Assembly (NCBI RefSeq): GCF_937616625.2 | Contig: NC_065577.1 | Span: forward strand, 1,338,501 to 1,402,500 | Reading direction: 5' to 3' | Length of the DNA: 64,000 nt | From: Mercurialis annua | Taxonomy: Eukaryota > Streptophyta > Magnoliopsida > Malpighiales > Euphorbiaceae | Part shown: positions 1 through 11,370 of the stretch, piece after piece | How the letters are laid out: each line of letters opens with the position of its first letter | How positions within the stretch are numbered: the stretch's first letter is position 1 | The notes under the pieces: model-generated | Seen by the model: the letters and a program-made list of their open reading frames with translations, nothing else | The model's database searches: none | Told to the model about the DNA's origin: nothing | Made by a program: the position numbers and the translations under genes

Positions 1-2031
1 TCTTATAATATCAATAAAATATTATCAAAACAAAACATTCAATTTTTAATAATTAAAAAATATATAATTAATGATTCTGTTGCTTCCTGATAGGTACCTC
101 TCAGTGGATTAATTAATTTGATAACCAATACTCGCTTCATGATGTATTATTAATAGGGTTTGAAAGGAAATAAAAAATGCTTGTTTTCGAGACATTATAA
201 TTTCTAATTTATTTGTCTCAATCCAACATGTATTAGAAAAGTAAATTTTTCTAAATTTTATAAAAGATGTAATTTTTCTAGTTATAAATCACTTGAACAC
301 TCTTCTTTTCGAAAAATAAGATATATAATTTGGATCGGCGGCACAACAAAAAACTTTAGCCAAGATTAAACTGTAAAAAAAATTAATTAATGATTTATTC
401 GTACCAACCAGAGTGAATCTTAAAATTATTATTTTTTTGTAAAAAAAACTTGTGTTTCCTACTAATTCTAATCAAGACGGAAGAGTAATATTTCATACTT
501 ACCTAAAATTTATATTTTCTTAATTTATTTATGGACATCCAACAAATAAACCCCAATAATTAAGTTATACTATTAAGTATGTTTCATTAGTAGTAGAAAT
601 TGATTTTTATAATTTAAATGTCTAGCATGCAAGCATCTTACATTATTAAAAAAAACTAATTGTATCCATCAAGTAACAATAATCAGTTTAACAGAAAAGA
701 TATTACATATTTAATGGTAGCTCTTACTCTCATTTTAATAATTTTGCACCTTTATTTTATTAATTTTCTTCAGAACCGTCAGAACTATTTTATTTAGTCA
801 CTAACAGGAATCTTAGTTAGTTTAAGCACCGCTAATTAAACCAACATTATGTATGTATGAGGGAAAAGAAAAATATTTGATGACTGTGGTGAGGTCAAGG
901 ACAACTATATCTTCAAATAATTTCAATGCAAAATAGTAGCATTTCTTTTCAATAGTAATTTTTGCTTTTTTGGAAGAAAATATAATTAAATTCTTATATT
1001 ATCATTTTAAAAAAAAATTGGGCCCTTCTACAATTTATATACGTTAAGTCCTTATACTTGTAATATTATAAACATTAGGTTCTTTCATTGCAGAAAAATA
1101 TTAACGATGTTAAGTCATACTAAAAAAATTGATTGAGAAATTTATTTTCAACAAAAATGCACAGATTCTGTCCAAAAACTAATATAAAAAACGAATAAAA
1201 ATCTATCACAATCATATTAACAGAACGTAAAATACGCGTATTTTCATGTTTATAATTAACGAAAGGATTTAATGTCTATAAATATAAAATTAAGAGTGTG
1301 GAGACTCAATTTTTATAAATTATAGTGGACGATCTCAATTTAAAAAGTATAATAATATAGAAATTTAAATATGCATTTTGCCTTTCTTTTCTGTTTGGAC
1401 TAACTCATGCATGACCAATCCTTATTAAAAAAGAACAGTACCTTTTTCTAAACTAATTAATTTCTCCCACTTGCAGCAATACTGCTTCACAAAAGGTACA
1501 CAAATATCAAATTGAAATATGTTTACGGGTGGTCCGACTATTGACTAATATAGTGTTCGGTTGAGGGATAATTCAATTTATGTTTAAGATCAATATTACA
1601 TATAATAATAATAGATTGTTTATTATTATATGTATTATATTAAAAATAATAATTTTATCTTATTTAATTTTATCCAAACCATATTAGAAATATCCACCCG
1701 CAGTTAAAGAATATGATTGGTAAAAACAATAGAACATTTTACTCCTTTAAATTATTTTTATATTATTAACCGGCAATATTGTTATGTTTATTAAAATTAT
1801 CAAATTATAAATTATTTATTTTAAAAATAAGTTAAAAGAAGTAAAACATTTGAATTTTAAAAGTGACTTTTCCTTAGTCTAAAAAAATTGAATTAATATG
1901 CCAGCATATAATCCAAAACTGATCCTAAAATTATTTTTTTCTAAGTTTCATTAATTTATTAGCTTTTTTATTATTTAAAAAAATCTTTCTTTTCATGTAA
2001 ATTAAGCTCTTCAATTATTCCTAAGATAGTA
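1..2031. other. AT-rich intergenic DNA
   Basis: No gene-like reading frame is visible. Positions about 1017-1345 have weakly matching inverted ends (GGGCCCTTCTACAATTTATA on the left, a diverged counterpart near 1310-1345), which may be a very old MITE. The rest is simple AT-rich sequence. Confidence 0.5.
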
Positions 2032-2792
2032 ACTATGTAGAAAATAAAAAAATAAAAAAATAAATTAGAAGCAATTATCATATCGTGCTTTGCATTATAT
2101 TTGTTTTTCTCTCTAAAAAAACCCTAGCCGCCAAGAGTTTTCTTCTTATTTCTTCTCCGGCTGCCGTCAATGGTTTGATTTTTGTTGTTGACGGTAGCCA
2201 TCCCTTTATTTATGTTATTTTAATTTGATAGAATATAATAAATAGCGACTCTTTTTCATTTTTTGATGGATTAAAATCTATCAACGAAGCGCAATTCATT
2301 TACCAAGAAGTGAAGATAGATCGAAGATCTTTCATCAATAAAATGGAATCGTTTATGAGCTATATTAGTTTTATTTGTTTTTCATTGTTTGTTTTTTTTC
2401 TGAATGTTTTATGTTGTCCTTTCATTATGAAAGGTTTGTTGTCCTTTCTCTGTGAAAGGTTTGTTGTCTCCTTTTTATGTAGGAGTTTGCTGTCTCTTTT
2501 TTATGAAGGAGTTATCAAGTGGTGATTGAATGGAATGCTCTGAGTTTGTGGGTGATTGGATAAGTTTTGATCGACGAGTGATCGAAGACTGCACTTATTT
2601 AGCGAAACAGTTAATAATTTATTTTTATTTTCGTAAGTAAGATCTGCGAATCAGGCAGCATGTTGTCTGTTCCATGTCAGGTCATCGGATTTAGTTTTCG
2701 AATTATTCCGAATTTCTTACAAATGTAACTGTTTCATATTCGATTTAATGAGATTTGATGATTTCAAAAAAAAAAAAACTATGTAGAAAATA
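2032..2792 (+). mobile_element. Poly-A-tailed non-autonomous retroposon, copy A
   Basis: The unit is bounded by a perfect 15-bp direct repeat ACTATGTAGAAAATA (2032-2046 and 2778-2792), and the second repeat follows directly on a 13-A tail. This is the mark of target-primed reverse transcription. The body starts A-rich, has a leader containing AAACCCTAGCCGCC, a short tract of imperfect repeats around 2415-2515 (variants of TTTGTTGTCCTTTCTCTGTGAAAGG), and a 3' end that reads like a plant L1 tail (TTTAATGAGATTTGATGATTTC then A's). It encodes no reverse transcriptase; the 71-codon frame inside it (2310-2525) has no recognisable family. A second copy lies at 62573-63292. It is probably a deletion derivative of an L1-type LINE or a long SINE, mobilised in trans. 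Confidence 0.85.
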
Positions 2793-4876
2793 TCTCGCAA
2801 ATGTATATTTTTATTGGACTAATTAAAAGCTTGACTTCCACATCAATGGGAGACACAAATACCTAATTAAATATATAATATATGTGTGTGAGTAGCGTGT
2901 GTAACTAATTCTATATTATTTTCGGTTGGTTTTTCATTATAATGTGTTTAGTATATACATTCTACGAAAATTATGTATTATTTATTTTCAATAATTTTTA
3001 AATTGTATTTTTCTAATTTTATAAAGTAGTTATAGTTAAGTTAAATACTTGTAAAATTGATTGAGTTTTCAAATGAATTAGAGATTGCGAATTTTTCAAA
3101 AAAAAATTGATTAAAAAATATCCCTAACACTCAACAGAAATATAAAACACTAGAAAACATGTTTTTCATAAATGAACTATTTCGTTAAATTAAAATTATT
3201 CTAAAAATAAAATTCAATATAAAAATTATTTAGATATAAAATCATTTTTAAAGTAAAATTGAAGCAAATACTATATTCAAGCCAAAATAATAGATTAATT
3301 AGTTATGGAGTTCTTCTTATAATATATGCATCTTTTATTGCTAAATTGATAAATAGTGTTTCGATATTAGAAAAATGCCCCAATCATTAAAAATTCAATT
3401 TTTTGACTTTTTTTATTTATAGTTCAACCTTTTGACTGTGTCAATAGTTGCCTAAATTTGATTAAATATCTTAATTATAGTCAAATAGGCATATTTATAT
3501 TAAAAACAAATTTTATTTTATTATTTAATTATAACATAGTCTAATTTTTTTTTTTTCAATTAAAAGATACTTATCAAAATTGCCTACATTGGACAAAAAG
3601 ATTGATCATAAATAAATAAAATTGAAAAGGTTTACCTTTTTTAAAAGAACTTTATAAAATTGAATAGTTTATTATAATTGAAATAACTTTTTGAAATTAG
3701 ACTGTAATTGACGAAATTTAAAAGTCAAGCCATAAATAAGAAATATCAAAAAGATTAAATACTTTTGAGCGATTAAATCTAAATAAAAATTCAATTTTGA
3801 TTAATTATTTTTTATTTCCATGGTTAGGTTTTCATGAAAAAATGTATGATAGTAACTTTTAAGCAACTACCTAAAAATGTTTATAATTCCTTTTTGTTTC
3901 TACAAACTTAAATGGGTTTGATTGGTTTGATTAGGTTAAAGCTAAATCATTAAATTGATGATATACTCTTAAAGACTAATCTCTACTTTAATTTGCTTGT
4001 TGAGACATAAGATTAGTATAATGTCTCCCTAATATTATTGAGTTAGGTGAAAAATACATATAAATGGCCAAGCAAATGATTTAGGAAGACATCGATATCA
4101 AACTTTAATTAGAAACACATATAAATGGCCAAGCAAATGATTTAATTTTGCGACCCATTTCCTGCTAGAATTCACTTCTATTTTTGGTCGGTCGGTGTAC
4201 ACATGCCCACACGTAGTGTACACATGTTTATAAAATTTTCATCTAATTATTGAGTAAAAATTAATTAATTTATTCAAAACCATAATACATTTATTAAAAT
4301 ATTATAAATAATAAATTTACCAGTATAATACAATAATCTTATATGTTGTGTCAATTATATTCAGACATTAAATACAAAAATGCACGTATCTAATTGAAAA
4401 AAATACGATTAATCTATGAACTTGTTTTTATAATAAACTAGTATATAATTGAGAAAAAAAAAGTCATACAAGTTTAAATCACATATTTATCCAAATATTT
4501 ATAAAAAATATTTTATTAATTTTTTTATTATTATAAAAAAGGTTGTCAAATTTTCTATAAATATGAACTAAATTATTATGACAACAATTTAACATACCAA
4601 ATAATAGTTTATCAATTGTTTTTTAATTTTTACTTATCTCTTGAATATAATTGACTTAAAGTGTGAAATTATTAGATTAAAACTATAATTTTTTTATCCA
4701 TGATATATTAATTTATCAATTTTAGCATATAGTTGTGGATAAAATATATCTATATCATTTTACCAATTAAGTTCATGTTCCTTTCACCTATTTATATAAT
4801 CATCAGGCTTTAATAAAAAAATTGCAAACTGTGTACAAATTGCAAATTAAAGATTGCATTAAAAGAAATAATATTT
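2793..4876. other. AT-rich intergenic DNA
   Basis: No coding signal. It contains loosely matching inverted stretches around 3370-3790 (possible old MITE) and the direct repeat noted separately at 4056-4144. Nothing else is recognised. Confidence 0.5.
4056..4144 (+). repeat. 28-bp direct repeat
   Basis: A 28-bp string beginning ACATATAAATGGCCAAGCAA occurs exactly at 4056-4083 and again at 4117-4144, 61 bp apart. It looks like a local duplication or the target duplication of a small insertion. Confidence 0.8.
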
Positions 4877-5008
4877 TTAATGAATAACTAACGAGCTGTA
4901 GCTCAAATGGTATAAGCGCTGGACAGCAAACTGTCAAGGTCGTGGGTTCAATTCCTCCCACAAGCGCTCCCCCTCTCCCAATTATCAAAAAAAAAAAATT
5001 AATGAATA
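4877..5008 (+). mobile_element. tRNA-derived SINE, full copy
   Basis: The 112-bp body (4887-4998) carries a Pol III A box (TAGCTCAAATGG) and B box (GGTTCAATTCC), followed by a short pyrimidine-rich tail and a run of A's. It is flanked by the 10-bp direct repeat TTAATGAATA (4877-4886 and 4999-5008). The region resembles a tRNA with GTAGCTC and GTGGGTTCAATTCC arms, but the acceptor stem does not close and the anticodon arm is not canonical, so it is a SINE and not a tRNA gene. Fragments of the same family lie on the minus strand at 43733-43813 and 59903-59972. Confidence 0.8.
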
Positions 5009-5671
5009 TTAAAAGAAATAATTAATTCATCCATACTTGAAGACAAACAGTACAGTACTTGAAAGTACAAATAATTAAAAAAATAATAACTTCAAACTAA
5101 GGTGTGATAATTAATTATTACTACTAGTATATAACATGGAGCTTTGTATATCTTGGTCAAATTTGAGATTTAGTCCAAGGTTTGAAACCACAGTTTTTGA
5201 GGTGCTCTTGAGTATAACTAGGAAAATTGGAGAACCTTTACCTTGTCGGCAAAGTAACAAATTCCATTTTGGTAGACAATCTTGCTTGGTTATAGTAGAA
5301 ATGAAAACCATTACGTAATTAGTAATTAATTAATCAGTTATTTATCAAAAAATAGTTAATTAATTAAAATTATTTTGAACTGAAACCCCATAACTCAGAT
5401 TTACTCATAAGTAAAATAGTGTTACTAACATGCACATGGAAAGAGAAATAATCGTATTATTAAATAGAAAAAAAAAGATATTTATCTACCACAATTTTAT
5501 CATATTGGCTAATTTTATCTTAACTTTTAAATTTTATTATATATCATTACTTTTCCAATTTTATAAAATAATATCACAATCGATTTGGAGTTGATACAAC
5601 CTTACTATATATCTATATGTATAACGTCAATTTTACATGACGTGTATAGCATTTCGCATAGTGATGAAGCC
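5009..5671. other. Intergenic DNA
   Basis: No supported gene. Two overlapping 60-66 codon frames on opposite strands (5111-5318) have no family features and mirror each other. Confidence 0.45.
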
Positions 5672-5680
5672 ATGATTATA

Positions 5681-5976
5681 GGGTTAATTGAAAATTAAAT
5701 TACGAACTTTACTTTAATTTGCAATAACAACACAAACTTTAAAACTTGGCAATATAAGTAACCAACTTTTATTTTTTAGCAAATTGGTATACCGATCTAA
5801 AAAAACCACTGACGAGAATTTTGTAATGTACCGCCACGTGTCATTGTATGATTGGTCGGTGTGTATCAATTTGCCAAAAAAATGAAGGTTGATTACTGAA
5901 TTGCCAAGTTTCAAAGTTCGTGTTGTAATTGCAAATTAAAATAAATTAAATTTGTGATTTAATTTGCACTTAATCC
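5681..5976. mobile_element. TIR MITE (Mutator-type ends)
   Basis: The ends form an inverted repeat of about 75 bp: GGGTTAATTGAAAATTAAAT on the left matches the reverse complement of the right end, GGATTAAGTGCAAATTAAAT. The flanking 9-mers ATGATTATA (5672-5680) and ATTAATATA (5977-5985) agree at 7 of 9 positions, consistent with an aged 9-bp duplication. There is no coding capacity. Confidence 0.7.
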
Positions 5977-6148
5977 ATTAATATATTGGCTAAGAGGGCC
6001 AAAGGACACTATATAATATATGAGGAGATAATTCTTAAAAATGAGAAGGAGAAAATCGCAATATATAAAAGTTTAGATACTAATTTAAATAAAAAATTTT
6101 AGAAATTTAGAATTTTATTATTCAAAAATAGTTATAAAGTTACGGTTA

Positions 6149-6362
6149 CTCCGTCCCATTTAAAAATCTTTTGTACATGAATTAAGAAGACAATTATTAG
6201 TATTGTTTTTTTTTCATTTTATACCTATTAATATTGATCTTGTTGTGTTTCGAGTTCTAGTTATTATTTTTAAAAAGAGAAAAAAGATATATATAATGAC
6301 ATAGACATATTATGAACGAGACATGTAAATATGTGACATTGTCCTTTATTAAATAGGACGGA
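6149..6362. mobile_element. Stowaway/Mariner-like MITE, degenerate
   Basis: The ends CTCCGTCCCATTTA and (reverse complement) TTCCGTCCTATTTA form the CTCCGTCC terminal inverted repeat typical of plant Stowaway-like elements. The interior is AT-rich and non-coding. Confidence 0.6.
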
Positions 6363-8639
6363 AAATGATTTTTTAAAATTATTCTTCTAAAATTGCATCT
6401 ATTATGCGGTCAAATAGTCAATTCATCCAAAAGTTTAAATCGTATCGGAAACAAAACAAACATACACATGCACCTCACTCTATATTCAAATAAGATAATT
6501 AAGTTAATTGCCAAAAATCAAATTCTATACCTTTCCAAGGTAGAAGCTCTATAATGTAAAATTTATAAGTTTAAATTGTTGAAAGAGATTTTAAAAAACA
6601 ATATTACATGATATATGGAATGTTCTAAACGAGTCTCTCAATTATGAGACAATATCTTTAAATTTTTCATATTCAAAGATTCCCATTCAAAGTGTACATA
6701 TCCTTCGTAGAAGACAACGTCTTATCCTAAATTTTAAACGATCGCATATATGAGCACGGTTTGAATCAGCACCCACATTCAAGTCAGGAGAATACTTTAC
6801 TAATTCATATGCATATTATATTTAATACAATCTACTTAAAAGACGAATATTATTACTATTTGCATAATTCAGCCATAATGGTATGTTTCTGTAGAATTTG
6901 AAAAGTTTATCCAATGCTTTGAACATAAAAACAGTATATATAGAAAAAGATACGAACATCACTCAGAAAAGAAGTTCATGCACTGAACAACTGAAAAAGG
7001 CTGTGTCACCTTTAATTGCATAAAGAGGAACAACCCAAAAACTTGCTTACTTTTTCCATATTCCATTCACATAATTTTGTAGATAATTTGCTTTATTCTT
7101 TAATTTGTCAATGCAATTATTTATTGAATTAATAGATAGTATAAGACTAAAACAGTGGGAAAATAAGAAAAAAAAAATTAACAAATTAAAAAAAAGTGAC
7201 CGAAGAAAGAATAAAATGAGACGATTATAAAAACTATAATTATATTTATATCTATATTTTTGAACAAAATGACAAATATATTCTTTAAAAAAATTATGAA
7301 AATTAATTATTAAAAAAATTATTACAATTTGACCTGTCAATATTATGATTTGTGATAAAATATATCAAATTTTCGATTGAAACCCAATTTCGAAAACATG
7401 ACCCTCATTGAAACTAAAATAAAAGATATCATGTGAAACAATTATTTATAGAATATAAAACTAATTATATCACCAATTATAAAAATAAATTTTAAAAATA
7501 ATTTTAAATTGATGATTGGATATAATTATTATAAATTATAAAATTGACGGGTCAAATTATATCATAGATTATTTTTGAAGATATATTTGTTTTTTTATTA
7601 AAAAATGAAAATATAATACCGCCTGGCCTAAACAAAAATAATACTTTTTCACTTCTAAAGTTTTTTTTTAAAATATATATTTTACCCTAAAAAAGTTTTT
7701 AGCTTTTTTTACCCCGTCAATAATTATTTAACTTTCGCTAAAAATCCTGGCTTCGTCCATGGCTTGGAGGCAGCGGTCGATTCTGTCTCGTTCCACCCTT
7801 GGACTATAACTTGATCAATCTAGTCGGCTGAATTTAAGTCCAAGATATAGAAAGTTTGCAAGTCTTTAATCTTACTTCACATAATTTTTTTAATCATACT
7901 TATACCAATGATTAACATTTAAATAATATTTATAATTTATATGTCACACTTGGCAAAATTAACATTGATTTTTATTTATTATCCCATATAACGTGCTCGT
8001 TAACTGGCCACTACTCATCCGTACTTACGTACCAAATTATTTTGTAAGAATTGGTATAGTGCATGGAATGTTCATAGTTGGATTGGGATCGAGTTTTTAA
8101 ATTTCTTTACTTAATTACTTTTAATTTTCTGACATACAACAAAGCCATACTATATTCTTATAGAGATTTAGACATTTACCTAAAATAAAGAAATATTTGT
8201 AAATTTTACATCAATGCGGAAAAGTTAAAAAAAATACATCACAGTTTTGGCGTTTTATGTTTTTACTTTCCCGTGTCTAAAAGTTTCTAATTTTACTCCA
8301 ATTATATGCCACGTGCTCTGACATAACTTTTGTTTCTTTTTCTTCCTCTTTGACACGTAGCACCTTCACACGCAACACCTGCAACCAAAAGCAACCATAT
8401 TCATATTGCTAGCTAACTGTACTATTTTAGACAAAATAAATTTATTTTTCTTTTTAATATTCATTAAGGCTTCATATAACTACAACTACTAAAAATACCA
8501 ATACATTATTAAATTTAAATGGTTTTTCTATTAAAATAAATAAATGCTTTCTGCAATTTAATTTTAATTTAAACTTGCAATTAGTTAAAATTGATCATCT
8601 CAAATTTAGATTTAAAAATTTGATAAAAAATAAGATGCA
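6363..8639. other. Intergenic DNA without a recognised gene
   Basis: The longest open frame (7047-7340, minus) is AT-driven, rich in F, L, I and N, and matches no family I know. No splice-consistent exon chain was found. Positions 7735-7800 have a slightly higher GC content and may be a transposon remnant. Confidence 0.45.
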
Positions 8640-9490
8640 AACATATGATTTTTATAATTTTAACATAATTCTATTATACAAATCGTATTTTATTATAATA
8701 TTGTTACAACTTCATCATAATTTTTATATAACCTTTCTCATATTTTTTTTATAACCTTTCTCATATTCTTTTTGCACAAATTATGTTACATAATTTATAT
8801 AAAATTAGATAGTATCATAAAATTATCATATACTTATCATAATTATTGCATAACTCATTACTTTTACATAGATTATTTTACATGCAGAATTATATAACAT
8901 TTTCATAACAACATCATAATATTATCATTATTTTATCATAATTTTATTATACAAAAATATTTATATACTTTATCATGAATTTATCATAATTTTATCATAA
9001 CTGTATCGTAATTTTATGATAAACTTTGCATGATCTTATTATATTTTTCGTACATTATCATACTATTATCATTAACTTTATCATACTATTATCATAACAT
9101 ATTCTTATAAAAATTATCATAATATTGTCTTAATATACTTTATCATAACATTATCATAAAATATTATCATGACGTACTTTATCATAACTATATCGTAACC
9201 TTTTATCATAAACATATCATATCATTATCATAACATTATCACAATATACTTTATCATAACAATATCAAAAAATATTATCATAACATTATCATGACGTACT
9301 TTATCATAACTATATCATATTATTATCACAACCGTATAATATTATTATATTAATATGATAACGTTATGATGTAGTTATGCTAACGTTAATGATACCGAAA
9401 TGATAATCAAGCATTTTTCTTAACAGAAAATCGTTTTTTTTTCTACAGTGTTATGATAATGATATGATAACGTCATAGTGATAACAATAT
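8640..9490. repeat. Degenerate ATCATAA-rich satellite
   Basis: Variants of TTATCATAA, ATTATCATAAC and TACTTTATCATAAC recur dozens of times from about 8650 to 9330. From about 9355 to 9490 the same motif appears in reverse orientation (GATATGATAACG, GTTATGATAATG), so the block as a whole is an imperfect large inverted repeat. There is no open frame. Confidence 0.7.
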
Positions 9491-9499
9491 GATAATAAG

Positions 9500-10168
9500 G
9501 CGCTGTTTTCTGTAGAAAATCATTTTTTTCATCATAAAATCGTTTTTAATGCAGATTTTCAGATGCTAAACTAAAAAACTTTAAGAACAATTTTTTTAGA
9601 TTTGAGAGTTAAAATAAATTATAATAATCACCACGAGTTAAGAAAAAATCGCTAAAATATGGAAGAACGGCCGAGTGAAGACGAAACGAAGGCGGAGCAA
9701 CGACGGAGTAATGGCGGATCGTTGAAGGAATGACGGAGGCGTGATAAAAAAGAAAAAAAATAAATGAAGAAGCAGAAGAAGAAAATGGAGAAGAAGAAAA
9801 AATGAAGGAGAAGAAGAAGAAAGAGAGAAGAAAGAGAAGAAAATCTGGGAAAAAAAAGGAAAATACACATGTGAGAGTAAAAATAAAATGCTTAGAGTAA
9901 AAAAATAATAAGAAATAAGTATTATCATAATAAAAAAAAGCTTTAGAATAAAAAAATAAAAGTGCTAAAACGGTGAAGTATTTTCTCTATCTTTTTCTTG
10001 TTGAGGTATAATTTACTATTATTTTAAAAAATAGAGTGTTTTCCCTAATTTTCTCATATTCTTAATCGTATAATTGGAAAGACCCATAATAAAATGAATT
10101 CATTGATGATTATTTTTAATTTGTTAAATATATAGAATAAATGTGTCCAAAAAAGTATAATTATCCTA
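9500..10168. other. Intergenic DNA with purine-rich tract
   Basis: Positions 9640-9860 are strongly purine-rich on the plus strand (GAAGAAGAA-type) after a short GC-richer stretch (9660-9735). The apparent minus-strand frames here are poly-Ser/Phe/Leu low-complexity artefacts of that tract. Confidence 0.5.
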
Positions 10169-10943
10169 GAACAGAAGATCAATTCACCCCCTCAACTTGA
10201 CGCGATATAATAAAAGAGTCATTTTTAGACTTTTGGATCATATAAATCTACAACTATATAAAGTGCATCAAATCAGCCCCTCTTCGCTCTCATCCCCGCA
10301 AGTGAGCTAACACACTTCGTATAAAAATGATTTTTTTTTTAAAAAAAAAAACCTTATTTTATTATCTCTTAATTAACCTTGATAATTTTTAAATTTCATA
10401 AGATCTTTATAATTTTAAAAGTTTAATAATTATTTTATTTTTTAATAAAATTATAAAGACTATTCTTCTTCTTCTTCTTCTTCTTCTTCTTCTTTCGTTG
10501 GCCACTGTTCGTCCTCCACTCACCGTACATCTCCACTCCCACCGGCGTACGGCTCTGCTATCGTTCACCCCTGTTAGGGATGAACAGACGGTGTTCATCT
10601 TCAAAGGATGAACACATTTTTACCGGCGGTGGAATTAGAGTGGCTGACGGTGAAATTGAAGTGTCTGGCAGCGGATTCGGATGGCTGGTTGCGGTTTTAG
10701 GTTTAATTAGATTTTTAGTTAATTTGAGTTAATTAGGATTTTAATTATGTTTGATTAGTATTAAATTATAATTAATTATGATTAAAATTAAGATTAGTTA
10801 ATCTCATACCAGATATGAAAATGCAAGTTGCGGATTTTTTTGATTCGAAAATACAAGTTGTGGATTAGTTTGACCCAAAAGCCTTTAAATGACTTATTTA
10901 ATATTTTGTACCAAATTGAGGGGGTGAATTGATCCTTTGTTCA
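10169..10943. mobile_element. TIR element with GC-rich interior
   Basis: The left end GAACAGAAGATCAATTCACC, continuing CCCTCAACTTG, is mirrored by the right end (reverse complement GAACAAAGGATCAATTCACC, continuing CCCTCAATTTG). This gives terminal inverted repeats of about 30 bp. No clean 9-bp duplication is seen; a CTA trinucleotide flanks both sides, so the superfamily is uncertain. The interior holds a (CTT)n run and a much more GC-rich stretch (10495-10700) than its surroundings. A diverged right-end fragment of the same family lies near 61960-62035. Confidence 0.65.
10462..10493 (+). repeat. (TTC)n microsatellite
   Basis: Ten or so tandem TTC/CTT triplets inside the TIR element. It creates a spurious poly-Arg frame on the minus strand. 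Confidence 0.9.
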
Positions 10944-11370
10944 CTACTCTCTCTAAAAACTATCTCCTTTTTCTTTACGAACACAAAACCATCTCTTCTG
11001 CTCTTTAATCTCCTTTTGCCAACTTAATAAGTTTTATTTAGATTGTTTCGCAATAAAAAATCATATTTGGAGGTCTCTTCTATTTTAAATGATGGTTTTT
11101 TTATCGGAAGATATCATTTCATTAGGAAACTTAACAACGACTACAAGAGTCTAATAAATGATGTTTGAAGGAACATATTTTAGAGGAGGTATTTGGTGGC
11201 CGGAAAACCGCCTCCAAATTTTAACTAATGGCTTTCTTTAAAAATTTATATTTAGGAGTCTTTAATCTTGAATCGTATCAGAAAACATATAGAGAATCAA
11301 AAACTAAAATTATAATGAATGAGTTTTTAATTTACAGAAATTGAATTTAAAACTAAACATAATGTTATTT
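10944..11370. other. Repeat-derived flank of the solo LTR
   Basis: No gene. The last 40 bases, ending in ACTAAACATAATGTTATTT, resume directly after the LTR at 14302 and are paralogous to 16250-16290, so the LTR inserted into an older repeat. Confidence 0.6.

Noticed and set aside
2310..2525. 71-codon hydrophobic frame
   Set aside because: It lies wholly inside a retroposon and is not kept in the second copy.
4891..4972. Possible tRNA gene (TAGCTCAAATGG...GGTTCAATTCC)
   Set aside because: The acceptor stem does not pair and the anticodon arm is not canonical; an A tail and a 10-bp TSD follow. It is a SINE.
7047..7340. 97-codon minus-strand frame with hydrophobic stretches
   Set aside because: Composition follows the local AT content; no splice or promoter context and no family match.
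8640..9490. CRISPR-like array
   Set aside because: The repeats are very short, degenerate and have no unique spacers of fixed length; this is a eukaryotic nuclear window.
9638..9928. Minus-strand frames of 72-96 codons rich in Ser, Phe and Leu
   Set aside because: They are the complement of a GAAGAA-type purine tract, with no domain and overlapping frames.
10407..10604. Minus-strand frame with a poly-Arg run
   Set aside because: The run is a (TTC)n microsatellite inside a TIR element.
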